Assembly: GCA_946803715.1 (NCBI GenBank)
Contig: CAMPET010000388.1
Location: forward strand, 1 to 47,365
Direction of reading: 5' to 3'
Length of the DNA stretch: 47,365 nt
Source: Beroe ovata
Lineage: Eukaryota > Ctenophora > Nuda > Beroida > Beroidae
Part shown: positions 1 to 11,700 of the stretch, one piece after another
How the letters are laid out: the number at the start of each line of letters is the position of its first letter
Numbering within the stretch: position 1 is the first letter of the stretch
Notes under the pieces: generated by a model
Databases searched by the model: none
The model's input: the letters and a program-made list of their open reading frames with translations, nothing else
Told to the model about the DNA's origin: nothing
Position numbers and translations under genes: made by a program

Positions 1-230
1 GAAGTTTCAAGTCAATCGGTCTATCCGTTTGAGAGCTATCCTCAAATGCTCACTCAAACTGACATCAGTTTGAGTGTCAGTTTGAGTGAGCATTTGAAGA
101 TAGCTCCCAAACGGTTAGACTGATTGACTTGAAACTTGTACCACAGCTCAAGAACCATTAGAGCTCTAACAACGATCATTTCACGTCAATCCGATGATCT
201 CTTCCCGTCAATACGACCCCTTATTTACCA
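1..230. repeat. Head-to-head inverted copies of the 172-bp satellite family
   Basis: Bases 1 to about 64 are the reverse complement of bases from about 78 to 137, with GTTTGAGTG-type sequence at the centre. The right arm continues to about 230 with diverged satellite sequence (CTCAAG-ACCATTAGA, TTTCACGTCAATCCGATGAT). The same words in the same order make up the tandem array at 44886-47285. These are diverged, truncated copies, lying about 60 bp from a coding exon of the neighbouring minus-strand gene. Confidence 0.85.
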
Positions 231-278
231 AAAACCGGTTTATTTCATTCCATAGCGGATTTAAAAACAAATATTTCC

Positions 279-3200
279 TCATGATATCTCACCTCCGTTA
301 TTGTCGCCTTTGGATATGTCGAGATAAGGATCATATGACTGGAAGTTGTTTGAGGATGTCGAATTGTTGCTGTGATACCCATTCGAGACTCTCATATGAC
401 GGTTGCTGTGAGTGCTGCTGGGGTTGCTGTGGTTGCTATGAGAGCTTGCGATGTCATGGTAACTGTCTGTGATAGTGTCCAGGAAATCAGTTGACCCTCT
501 CCCACTGTCTTCTGTGTCGTACTTCGTCTGGAAGTTTATCAGCTGATTATATGGGGGTTACAAATATTTGGAAGTTTCATTCCAAATATGGAAGACAGAA
601 TATATAACTCGAGTGGTTGGGCGAGAGAGAGAGCGATACTTCCAGAATAAATTAAATTGTGCTTTGAGAAATTCATAGTGTCTATAGTGTGTACAAAACC
701 TATTGAGGAGTTAATATTGGGCTTTAAACAGTGCATGCTACATTCCATTACGTTAATATCAGTCATGCCTTTAATCAGGATTCGAGTACGGTGAACCATT
801 GTCCGGATGGCCTGCGAATAATCCATGATCATGGAACATTGAAGGTACCTAAATGATCTTAACACCGTTCCCTTTTCCTGAACATTTCTCAAGTAACCAA
901 TCAGTGGCCACAACACTCGCACTATCGACAGCACGCTATACAATCCACTCTTAGCCAATCAGAGAGCAGCAATCTACGAGCAACCAATCAGAGCACTCCA
1001 TTCTGTCTCTGTCAAGCAAAAACACTAGAGATTACTGTCGTAACCGCTGTTTACTGACTTACTAAGTGATTGTTTAGTTTTAGTTACATGAGATTTACTT
1101 AATCGTGTTTTCAGACTCCCGGATTGCCAGAAAAATGTCACAAATAATGCCCGAATTGCTGTTTTTTGTGATACTGGATACAGCAGGAAGCTTTCTTTGA
1201 AAATGGTTAACTTTGAAAGATAAGTTTAAACAGATTCATGTTTTAAAGATTGGAGTTATGAAATGTTGCAGCTGCAATGTGCTTATCATTTGCTTTTTGC
1301 TTGTGAGATGACTTTTTGTATAGCTATTCTTCATCGTGGCTAATTGAGATATACTCCTTGTATCCGCCCCGTCTTGCATAGATACACAGTTCTTTGCCAT
1401 GTTTAAATGTAGTCATATCACTGCATGTTCTGTTGGATTGTTCATCATCATATAATCTATTTCAGATCCTATCTTATTCTCAATTCTGAACTTTTGGTCG
1501 TGCGTTGACCATCTAATTTCAACTTAATTATTTAAGTAAGTGCGATTATCTAAGCCTGACTCAGACAGATGTTGAAAAGATGTTGCTTGCCCTGGTGATG
1601 GTCAGCAGCTTTGGGGGGAGTACAGCAACACTTGTCTGTGGAACGGAGCAGGTGAGCAAATGTTCACACTATCCTCCCAATCCCTTCCTCCTTCCCTTAC
1701 CCTTCCCTCCCTCCCTCTCCTTTCCTTATCCCTCTCTCCTCCCTCCCTCCTTACCCTCCTCTCACCCGCTCTCAGTGTTCCGAGGTGGAGACATGCTGTG
1801 AGGACCTAACATCTTGCTGTGTCCGCCCTTACACTATGACCCTGGCCACTATAATTGGAGTGCTGTGTGTAGTATGCCTGACTGCCACCGGGCTGGGCAT
1901 CTGCCTCTACTTCAAGAAGAAAGTCCACCAAAACACGGCATACACAGTTCAGGATATAGAGGGCATGTACGCTCGGTCACTTTACAAGGAGGTGGCATGC
2001 AGAGTGGAATCTGTGCCATCCACCTACTCAAGAGTCGGGCTGACATCAATGCCATCAATCCCGCTGGGGCATAGCGTGAGCTCCAACTTCGATAGTGTCG
2101 CTAACGATGATGTCCCTGTTATACCGGCTAGTCTTCATCAGAAAGAGTACAGTGGGTTGCCGCCCGGGGGATACGATGATTGCGGAGTGAGGGTGGGGAA
2201 CAGCGTGCCAGGGGGCATGGGGAACAGCGTGCCAGGGAGCGTGATGAGCACGCCAGGAAGTGTGGTGAGCAGGCAGGATAGTGGAGTGAGCAGTGCAGCT
2301 CACACCGACCAGGCGAAGATGACCGAGAGTGCTAGCACGCAGGTGACATCCGCCAAGAGAACAGTGGTGACGGTGAACCTGAACATGAAGGAGAAGGAGA
2401 ACATCAAACTGAACATCTTCATGAACAAGGATCAGGTGAAGAAGGAGGAGGAGGAAAAGGAAGCTGAGGATGAGGTGAAGGACGGGGTTTCCTTCCCCCG
2501 GGGTCTCACGGCAAAAGTTTCGAAAAAGAAGTCGGTTGAGAAGAGAGTTAGTTCTGGGCAAAAACCACCGGTTAAGAGAAGCAAGTCGGCGGATTCTCAG
2601 AAATCGGCAGCGAGGTCAAAAACCCCGGTAAAAGAGAAGACTTCCAGGAAGTTGTCAGCTAAGAAGAAACTTTCCAAATCGTGAGGTGAACATTGCTAGA
2701 TATTCAATTTAGAGTGGATGCTAGGACTGGGTGCTCTAACTTGAGGATGTTAAGCCACGTGATAAACAAACATTGAACATGGGACAATCTTGTCAACGAT
2801 GAAAACGTGTTTTCATTCATCACTACTCCCTAATTATAAGGTTTTAGAAATATAATGTGGTCGTGATCTTAGTGTGAAAATGTGATTACTCACCCCGAAA
2901 AGTGAAAGTGCACTGGCACTGACATCCAGTTCAGGATCACTCAGATTAAGTCCCGTGTTTTCTTCATCTGCTACTCCTTCATCAACAACATGATTCCTGT
3001 CTGTGACACTTCCCTCCTTGCACTCTCGATAGAATGTCCTCTTGATAGTCCGGCAGAAACTCTGATTAAACGCACTCGATCCACTATCCTCCCCCTCCGG
3101 TAGTAATTGTCCATTTACACGTGATTTATTTGCACATGATTTACCTATTATCACGTGTTTAGCCAATTCAAGAGACTCATCCCACAAAATCACACAGAAT

Positions 3201-4444
3201 TTGATGGGTTACTTGTTCACAGTCTCACTTACATTTATTGACCAAGTTGAGAATGGTTTGCTGAGGCTGGTCGCACTGTGCCCACTGCCATGCTTCACTT
3301 TAGTCTCACTAGGTTGGGGTGTGGACCGTGCTTTTGTCTTGAACCGCTCCTATAGAGATTTCACCATTGTCCAATTAGTCAATGAATTAACATCCTTCCC
3401 TTTTCTCATTCTTTCCTATTTCCCAAATCCCAATCTTCACAGTAAGATCAGTCAAAGGTGACCGAAATCAAGCCTACATCAGAATTACCATGTGTTTGTT
3501 CAGGGTCATTTGCAATTCTGTTTCGTACATCAGATTCGGCCATGCCTCACATATCTTCATACCCAACATCCTGTTATACTGCTGATATGAAGCCTCTATA
3601 GATGTCTTTTCTGAAGTTGGATTCATAGAGTGAAACAATTGTTGGTGAATGGAATTTTCAACACAACTCTCAATTTTATCATCAGTTACTTTGAACCTTT
3701 AGATTGCAACTGATTAGGTCTGACACACTTTGCTGTGCTTGAAACTTCAGGTGTTGCTTCTGAGAAAGCTGGTTTCGGTAGGTTTCTATATGTTGGAGGA
3801 CCCTGACAATGAATCGTTTATTGCAATGCTAGATGTTCTTAAGACTAGAGTCTTTGCAGTTTGCATCCTTTTTGACTTACCTTAATGCTGTTCAAATCGA
3901 TATTATGTTGGGCAAGTTCCAAGTCTATCTTTTGCTGGATCTTCCTTATAGCTGGAGCAGTCCCTTGAATCCCATTGGTCAAATTGCCGAGTTTCATTGT
4001 CAGCCTACTGCTTGAAATTCCTAAGAGAGATACAATCAAGTCAAGCACAGCTACATTTTGTTCTAATCACACAAGCAATAATAGAGTATACTGTGCTCAA
4101 CATACAGTGTACACAGTAGGGGTTCCTACTGTCTTTACTATACACTAAGAAAACAATAATAGAGTGATGTACCTGGAAGAGAAATAAGTCTGGTTGTTGC
4201 AGTACTTCCAATCACACCAAGTTGATCTGAGGGCATTGGTAATGGGGCAGTCTTTCTCCTTTTCTTCCGAAATACCCTCTGCCGTTTTTCCATGAATATT
4301 TGCTTCTTTTCATCATCTGAGTCTATCTGTAGAGTAATGTATTAAGTATCCAATAAAGTTTCTGGAATTTACATTTCAAGTGAACACTGAACATTTACAT
4401 ATAAAGTCTACCTGGTTTCTTTTCAAGTGGTTGGGGCTCCACAT
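279..4444 (-). CDS. Unrecognised multi-exon protein, basic N-terminus, Ser/Asn-rich C-terminus
   Basis: I do not recognise this family. Phase-compatible minus-strand exons are 4412-4444 (start MWSPNHLKRNQ), 4173-4326, 3881-4020, 3697-3802, 3489-3610, 3233-3349, about 2894-3180 and 293-527. Inferred features in order: a lysine/arginine-rich stretch near residues 30-45 (RVFRKKRRK) that could be a nuclear signal; a short amphipathic helix (IRKIQQKIDLELAQHNIDL); a segment with KICEAWPNLMYE; an acidic Ser-rich part; and a His/Ser/Asn-rich tail with YDTEDSG and YDPYLDISK. The acceptor of the 2894-3180 exon is uncertain because no good polypyrimidine tract is visible. The 3' end is also open: the last exon can splice at 293 and leave the window, or read through to a TGA at 279-281. 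A small plus-strand gene lies in the intron 528-2893. An acceptor-like CTCTTCAG lies 7 bases before the chosen ATG. Confidence 0.6.
897..988. promoter_or_regulatory. Cluster of three CCAATCA boxes
   Basis: The word CCAATCA occurs at 897-903, 955-961 and 984-990 in the same orientation, within 95 bp. CCAAT is the core of NF-Y sites, and such clusters are typical of animal promoters. It lies about 590 bp upstream of the start codon at 1580 and inside an intron of the minus-strand gene, so it most likely serves the nested plus-strand gene. No TATA box is clear. Use as a promoter is inferred. Confidence 0.4.
1580..2684 (+). CDS. Six-cysteine single-pass membrane protein, Shisa/VOPP1/WBP1-like (STMC6) architecture
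   Basis: Two exons, 1580-1651 and 1776-2684, join in phase 0 to give about 326 residues. The protein starts with a hydrophobic signal sequence (MLLALVMVSS). A very short ectodomain follows with exactly six cysteines: one in VCGTEQ, one in CSEVE, then two CC pairs (ETCCEDLTSCCVRP). Next comes a transmembrane helix at about residues 40-62 (TLATIIGVLCVVCLTATGL) and a stop-transfer KKK. C-x-C-x-CC-x-CC immediately before a helix is the signature of the Shisa-like STMC6 group, whose members act as transmembrane adaptors. The cytoplasmic tail has Gly/Pro/Ser repeats (GNSVPG), a PPGGY motif, an acidic-basic stretch and a lysine-rich end (KTPVKEKTSRKLSAKKKLSKS). The whole gene sits in an intron of the opposite-strand gene. 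Family assignment rests on architecture only. The pyrimidine-rich intron at 1652-1775 supports the splice. Confidence 0.7.
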
Positions 4445-5702
4445 CTCATGACTGAAGAGATGCTTTCTATACTGGCATGACTCAAATACTACATTACAAG
4501 TGGTTCACTCTTAGCATGTACACCTACAAAAGTGATGTGTTCCATTGAGATAATCTCTTAGAAAATTAATTACAGCTTCTAAGAAAAATCCGAACTATTC
4601 TTTCTATTTTCTGCAAGATGGATAGATATTTGGCATCACCTATCACTGTTTGATAAACTTAATAGAATAGTAGAGTCAAACAATTTTCTGAAAACAAGTT
4701 TCTTCACACATACTCAAATAAACAGAATAGATAAAGCTTTTTGTCTTCAGGCGACTATATTCTAATATGAGAAATGAGAAATAAAAAAGAAATGAAGAAA
4801 TCTATAATAAATGAACTTAGTTATCGACGCTCATAAAGGGGAAAATAAAATCAAACAAAGAAATGAATAAATAGTGCGCGGCGCGTCGATTTAAGTAATA
4901 CAACTGTGGCTACAGCTTCCCTTAGGTGGAGTGTGTCGAATCGACGAATCATGCATAATACTGAATTGATAATACTGAATTTATAACTGTGGTACTGTAG
5001 TAGTATCATGTCTGTTATTCATTCGCATGCGCGGCGGCGCGTGCCGCGCCGCGCCCTCGCGTTTCAAAGATGGTAAAAGATTTTTCAATTATTTTAACAA
5101 TGCAGCAATAAATATAGCTTGCGCGCGGCTTAATCTCTTTCTTATGACACTGTATAAGATATTATAAATATTACTTAAATGTAGCATGCGCGGGATTGTC
5201 ATGCGCGCCGCGCGCGTTAATCGAAGGCTGTTTCGGCCTTCGATAAAGGTGCGCGCGTGAGGAACAGCTGTTCCTCTAGAGATCAGATTAAATTTGACAA
5301 ACGCGGGGTCATTTGATTTCAAGCAACAATGAAGGTGATAACAACTTTCAAGTTTTGAGCCGCGCGCTTTTCGACAATCATTTTGTGCTTTTTTCTAATT
5401 TATTTATTCATAATTTCATTTTCAGTGCATGTACTTCAAACACAATTGAACCATTCATTTCAATATTTTTATTGTGTATTTAAGTCTATTATAACTGTAC
5501 AAATCAAGGTAAAAATAATAAAGATAGAATGACAGCAGAAAATTCATCAGGAAAGCAATTATGCAGGAAAGAAAAACACTAAAATGCTTACTATAAGGAT
5601 CTTATGGTCTATATCCAGAACTGACTTCAATGGGCGAGGATAAAATTGATTGAATAATCTGAGTTCCTTGTTTTATTATAAACTCACCACTTATTAATAT
5701 TC
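4445..5702. other. Intergenic region with GC-rich hairpins
   Basis: No exon could be supported here. The stretch is AT-rich but broken by islands of alternating GC near 4876-4890, 5025-5065, 5120-5130, 5187-5260 and 5361-5370. Two perfect inverted repeats are present: TCGAAGGC/GCCTTCGA (5221-5243, 7-base loop) and the 18-base palindrome GAGGAACAGCTGTTCCTC (5259-5276). It separates the start of the gene at 4444 from the end of the docking-protein gene at 5703, so it must hold a promoter and a 3' untranslated region, but neither boundary can be placed. Confidence 0.6.
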
Positions 5703-8700
5703 TCAGTCTCCAGGAGCCATTGGCAAATAATCACCTTGTTGGTCTTGAGCCATTGGCAAATAGTCATCTTGATGTTCTGGTTCCATTGCATAGTATTCGC
5801 ATTGTTTGTCTGGATTCATTGGTAGATATTCAGTTTCTCCTATCTGATCCATTGGAAGATAATCTCCTTGTAACATGTCCAAGACAGGTCCATCTATCTG
5901 TCCCATTCTTATAAATTCTGGTAACTGAGAAATATCCTCTTGGACTTTATAAGACTCCACATAAACAGGACTTGGACTAACACCTGTTGTGTCAACATAT
6001 ACTGGGCTTTGATCCAATGGGTATGATGACTTGGATCCTGCAGATAAAATGAATATAAATGACTGCTTTACTCAATAAATATTCAGAGCTGTAATAAATT
6101 GATAATATCTGTACCTGTCATGTTCAATGTTCTGGGAGGAACAGGAAGAGGTTGTTTCACATTTAGCTGTACTTTGTCTTGATGTGAAAACATAGGCTCA
6201 AACTCCTGCAATAGTTGAGATAAATAAATCGCCTAATATTATGTATGAACAGAATATATTCAAATATCATCCCTCCCTGATCACCTCATTTTCAGCTCTC
6301 TTTGACATTGAATATTGTTCCTCTTGCTGCTTCTCCCGTTTCCTCAATTTGTTGTGTTTTTCTCCTGTGAGAATCATTCATTACAACTTCATAACTGTAA
6401 CCTCACTATGAAACTTATGATACCTGCTTTTCTTTTACCTTTTACAGCCATCATAGGACTCTTTATGGCCCCCTTTGCTTCCGATACATTCTGGTAACCT
6501 TTTGATACTTTGATCATCCCTGAAATTGATTTGAAGAAAAGCGTATACGATGTTGGTGTTCTTATGATTAGTATCACATTGATTTTCCCTCACCAATCTG
6601 AGAGTTTTTGATGACAGGGTATTTGGAGGTTCTGTTCGGTGATTTTGATCCATCAGATGTTTCACTGGCAGGATTTGACGAATCTGAAACACAACCATGA
6701 AACACAATTAATGATGAACCATGATCCTACTGAATTAAGCACACCTAAACACCGCACTTAGAAAACACTTCTTACCTGGAGCCAAGTATTTCTCAGTGCT
6801 GGTTTTCACTACCATTGGGCTAGGAGGTTCTGAGCTGGTCGGACTATCGGGGATCGAATCAAACACGACCTAGGGCAGGGGGACTCATCGTGTATACAGT
6901 ATACACTATACAATGTACATACTGTATACAATATACATGATTATTATACATTATACATGATACAGTATACAGACATGGTTTCTGCTGATTTTTGTATACC
7001 CTGTGGACACTGCAACAGATATTTGCAGGTCCCTTTGCAGATTATACACTATACAGGAATATCCACAGATATGTATACACTGCTACAATATTCCGAACCT
7101 GAGCCTGTTTGCTGAGGGTTGGTATAGCTGCTCTCTGTGGAGGTAGTGTCATTGATCGCCACACTTCAGGGGTGTCCTGGGGCGGAACAAACCCATCCAG
7201 AAACGGATTCGTCGTCTGAGTGGGGGGAATTCGTGAGAGTTTGATGGAGCAAGTTCAAGTTGGAGTGTTCCTCATCTAGATTTAGATGAACTAAGAGATG
7301 AAAAGAAGACTTACTTGTCTAACAGTTTCCGATCGCTTTGGTAATTTAGGGGGAGTCCGAGGATTTTGGCTTCTGCCCAGTGTTTGTGTTGCCGACCTCG
7401 GTGACATCCCATTGAGAGACGGGATTGGGCTGGTGCCAGCAGGCACAACATACTCATTCTCCGGGGACGGTACATCGGAATTGTGTCTCGAGGAACTAGG
7501 AGAACTCCGGGGGAGCTGAGGGACGGGTCTGGATGGCGGGGGAGCAGCTACTCCCCCTCGCTTTAGTCCGGGGGATGTGTCCGATAGAGGTCGTGGTGGC
7601 GGTCGGGTGAGAGTGGCCCCGCTCCGGGATGGGAGTGGGGGTTTATCTGGTTTATCTGTCCGGGGCGGGAGAGCGGGAGGGGGAGGAGGGGGAACACTAC
7701 GGGATGGGGATCTCGGGGGAACAGCATGCTCCCCCCGGGGGGAAGTTAGGGAGTTGCGGGTGTAATCCTGCGAGGTGCTGCCTGACCAGTGTCGGGAACT
7801 AGTGGAAGACCGGGGAGTGTTGTAAACGAGCTCCATCCCCGCTGGGATCTCCTCGTCAGAGCTGCTAGTTGTCGTCGTCTGGAGGTGGTCGACGAGGGAA
7901 TCGTATGCTGTGGCTACCGTGTTTGTCGTGTTGGAGACCAAGGAGTCGGACCGGGGAGGTTGCCTGAGAGTGGGAGAGTTCCTAATTAATGAGTAATTAA
8001 TGAGTAATTAATTAATGACGAATGAGGATGGAAAGTCTGAGATACGCCCAGATACTTCTGACTCAACATATCATCCGAGTGATGAGTGAGTAGAACTTAC
8101 TCGGAATTGGACGCCACTGATCCGCCCCTCCTTGGTGTTGGAGTATCATAGATCTGATCTGTGATTGTCGGTGAAACAGCGGGTGCCGAGGAGGCGGGCT
8201 CTAACACCGGTTTTGGTGCTACCGGTGGCGGAATTTTACCGGATTTAGTCCGTGCAACGGGAGGCGGAACATCGTAGACAGGATCGGCAATATCATCCGG
8301 GGTATCGTATATGATCTGAGTGTTTTCAGTAGGTGGAGGCGGTGGAATGTCGTATATCTGATCGGATGAGTCGTCGAGGAGAGAGGGAGGAGAGGGGAGA
8401 GGGGATGAGCCCCTCCTCCTGAGCTGTGTTGAGGGTGGGGTGTCATATATTTCCTGATCCATGGTGGGAGAATCGATGGTGAAGGAGCATGAGAGGATTG
8501 ATGAAGGAGCACAATCTGAAGAAGCCATGGAGATATCTTGTAGTTTGGTGGGTGGTGTGTCGTAGATTGAATCCTGTTGGAGGGGAGATTAATCTGCACG
8601 CTGTTCAATAATAAAGCTGAGGAGCAACATGCCGAACACACACTTACCACCGTCCATCCATCTGTTTCAACTTCGCTCATTGGCTCCCGCCCGTCACATG

Positions 8701-11700
8701 TCTCTCTACTGTGTGTAGTGCTGTGCGTTGTGTTACGAGTGGTGTGGAACGAGTATCTCGGCGATGATGGGATGTCGTAAATCTCGTCCACTGTCAACCG
8801 TCCACTATCGTCTCCTTCCTAAGTGATTGCCAAAGTCAGGAATATTAATTACCTGTGGTCGGATACTGAATTTCAAGGGCAAAAAGCGTTCCCCGAATCC
8901 CGTTTCTTCCCAGAAAAGCCACAGTTTGTTGTACGTTATGTCGGAGCTTTGTGTCTCAGCATTGGGCCGCGACTATGCGTTTGTTAAGAACGATGTCTCG
9001 CGTTCTAATCGGACCATAAAATACTGGTATTCTATGACTCATATGTGTTGAGGAACTTTATATGATATGCAAATATTTGCGATATTCCATCGTTTATAAT
9101 ATAGATGTCAGTTTCAAGAGGGAATCAACACTGATGTTTTCCTACTTGACATCGACTACACACTCGTTTTTAAGTTCGAATTTGCTGCTAATAGAGTAAT
9201 TAAATTATCCCTGGATATATCACTGCTTATAAACTCAGATATCACAAGTTTATACTATTTGGAATGTTCCAACGCATCAACATATCACTATATTCCCACG
9301 AGTAACGCCACATGCCCTTGCCGAAATAATGACGTGTTCGCAACAACTCAACGCACAAGCGCACACACATGTGTCGCTAAGGAATGCGATGAAATTCAGC
9401 GTTTTTCTGGGCAGTATGTCTATGTATCGTATTCCCAGTTGTTGAATTTTGCACTTATATTTCAGTTCAGAACTAGGATGTTACCGTAATGTTAACTGTT
9501 TAGCCTGATCAGGCTATGAACCATTTCCTAGCTCCACACCCCTCTACATTCTAGAATATCCGACAGAACTCTGTAACCCTCATATTATTCTAGAACCATG
9601 CAACCGTCCCATGATATTATTGTAGAACCCCTCCCTCCTCACATTTACAGGCAACATGTTACAGTATTTTTACTGAATCTTACTCTATGAGTGCAGCTAT
9701 TTCCTTTGACAACGCGTGGGAAGAGGGAACCTGGTTTGGGAACATCTGCCACAGGAATTTCTATATTGACGTTTTTCTCTTTACACGACGATTTGTATTG
9801 ATCGCTTTTACGTCACGATATGCCAAATTGTAATGCGTATTGTATTGTTCAACACATCTGCAATTTCTACGGAAAGAAAGGATGAGTGATGTCATATCTG
9901 TACCACCTGCATAATCATATGGTAACCTGGTAACCTGGTAACCCGTTATCTCACCTGATAAGGTCCGGACTCCTCATTTTCTCCCTGTAGACACTTCATC
10001 ACATTGCTCGGGATATCATAAATATTCTCATCCTGATCAAACGATGCAGTCTTCGTCACTCTTTCCACCTGGAGAAATTGCGTGAATGTGCGCGATTTTG
10101 CGTGATTGTGCGTGATCGTGGTTTTATCATGGGGTGGTTTGTGAGGGCTGTTTTCACAAAATAGTCAGCGGTCAGTCTAATGATTTCGTTAGAAGTTTCT
10201 CTTTAGTCTTCATCAAGGACTAGATTTGATTAATCTCAAGAACATATGTATAGACATTTACTGTAATAAAAAGTGTTCAATTACTTAGATCATGTACCAA
10301 AAGGTCATCATCCCCTCTAGCTAATCTCCAATTACAGCTTCTAATGATGTTTCTACTGAGTGCTCGAAATTATAATCTTATCATTACAACTCATTTTGTT
10401 ACCATAACTATTGTTACCATGGTAATACCTCTTGCTCCTAATCAGAACATTGCTTACAGTAGAATTAAACCCTCCCCCTCTCTCTCCCTCACTTAATAAC
10501 AATGGTTATTGATAAACAGTGATTATTGTCGGGTGTAACTATAATGCGCCCCCTCACCCCATTTTATCTAATAATCTCCTAGTTTGTAGGACCTCTTGCC
10601 TTCCCAAAATCATCCTATGGATGGTCATCGTGACTCGTGTATGAATAGGGATAAATTTGTATCTTTGGAAACCCACGGACGAGTTCTAAAAGCAGTACTT
10701 TATAACTGTTTAATTACAACGGTTCATCATGAACTCGACGCCTTTGATAGCCTGAGACACAAACACAATGTGTGTCTGCGTGTGTGTGTGTCCGTGTTTG
10801 TGCTTCTGATGAAATTGTTAATGATATTGGTTCATTGTTCATATTATTTACAACAGCAGTACCATTGTTGTTCATTACCAGGTGGTTCCTTGTTATAGAA
10901 GTAGTGGTACTTTCGGTTGCGGGCTATCCTTTGCAATCACCATAGTAAGTTACCATGGTAACTATGCCATCTCCCCGCTGTTACCATGGTAACACTTGTC
11001 ACTAACCTGTCTCCCCGTTGTTTTCCCGCCCTGTTTCCCAGAACTCGGAACATTCTCGAAGTCGTATATCCCGTCATTGTACAGCTCACTCGGCGTTCGC
11101 TCATCCTGAGAAAAAACATGTGATCAGTGAATGAAGAATGAAACATGAATGAAGAATAGGGGACGGAAATAAAGATAAGGGGAGAGGAATAAAGGTCGGG
11201 TGAATAATGAACCAGGAGTGAAGAAGGGAGGCTCCCCAGTCAGGAAGATTTTATGAATAATCCAGTGGCCTGCCACACATTGAAACTTGTAATGATGAAT
11301 AATTCTATGTGAAGTATGTGTGTGTGTGAGCGTGTGTGAGTGTGAGCGTGTGTGTGAGCGTGTGTGTGAGCGTGTGTGTGAGTGATTGTAACTCTGATAA
11401 TCAGATTCGACTGCCGCAGAGCATCTGGCTCCCGGCTGCTCCTTTATCAATACAACTGCATATATTTGCTATGTTCTTATTCATCAGTAGCACCTGCCAA
11501 CCAATCACAGCCCAGTATCTGTGTGTCACGTGACCACTGCCACGTGTCTGCAACGAGATAAGATAGCACTGGTAAAGTTTCTATCCGGATCTATCACTCG
11601 TCCGTCCTCCTCCCGATAGATTCATCTACATGATGACAGAGATACAGCTCTGACAACCGCATTATTCCATATATGGTAATGGTTATGCCCATAAATGGAG

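Noticed and set aside
539-958. 139-codon minus-strand ORF left of the nested gene
   Set aside because: No protein-like composition or domain, the start is not ATG, and it lies in the intron between the supported exons 293-527 and about 2894-3180.
7298-7989. Plus-strand Gly/Arg-rich ORFs
   Set aside because: They are antisense shadows of the proline-rich docking-protein exon 7315-7981.
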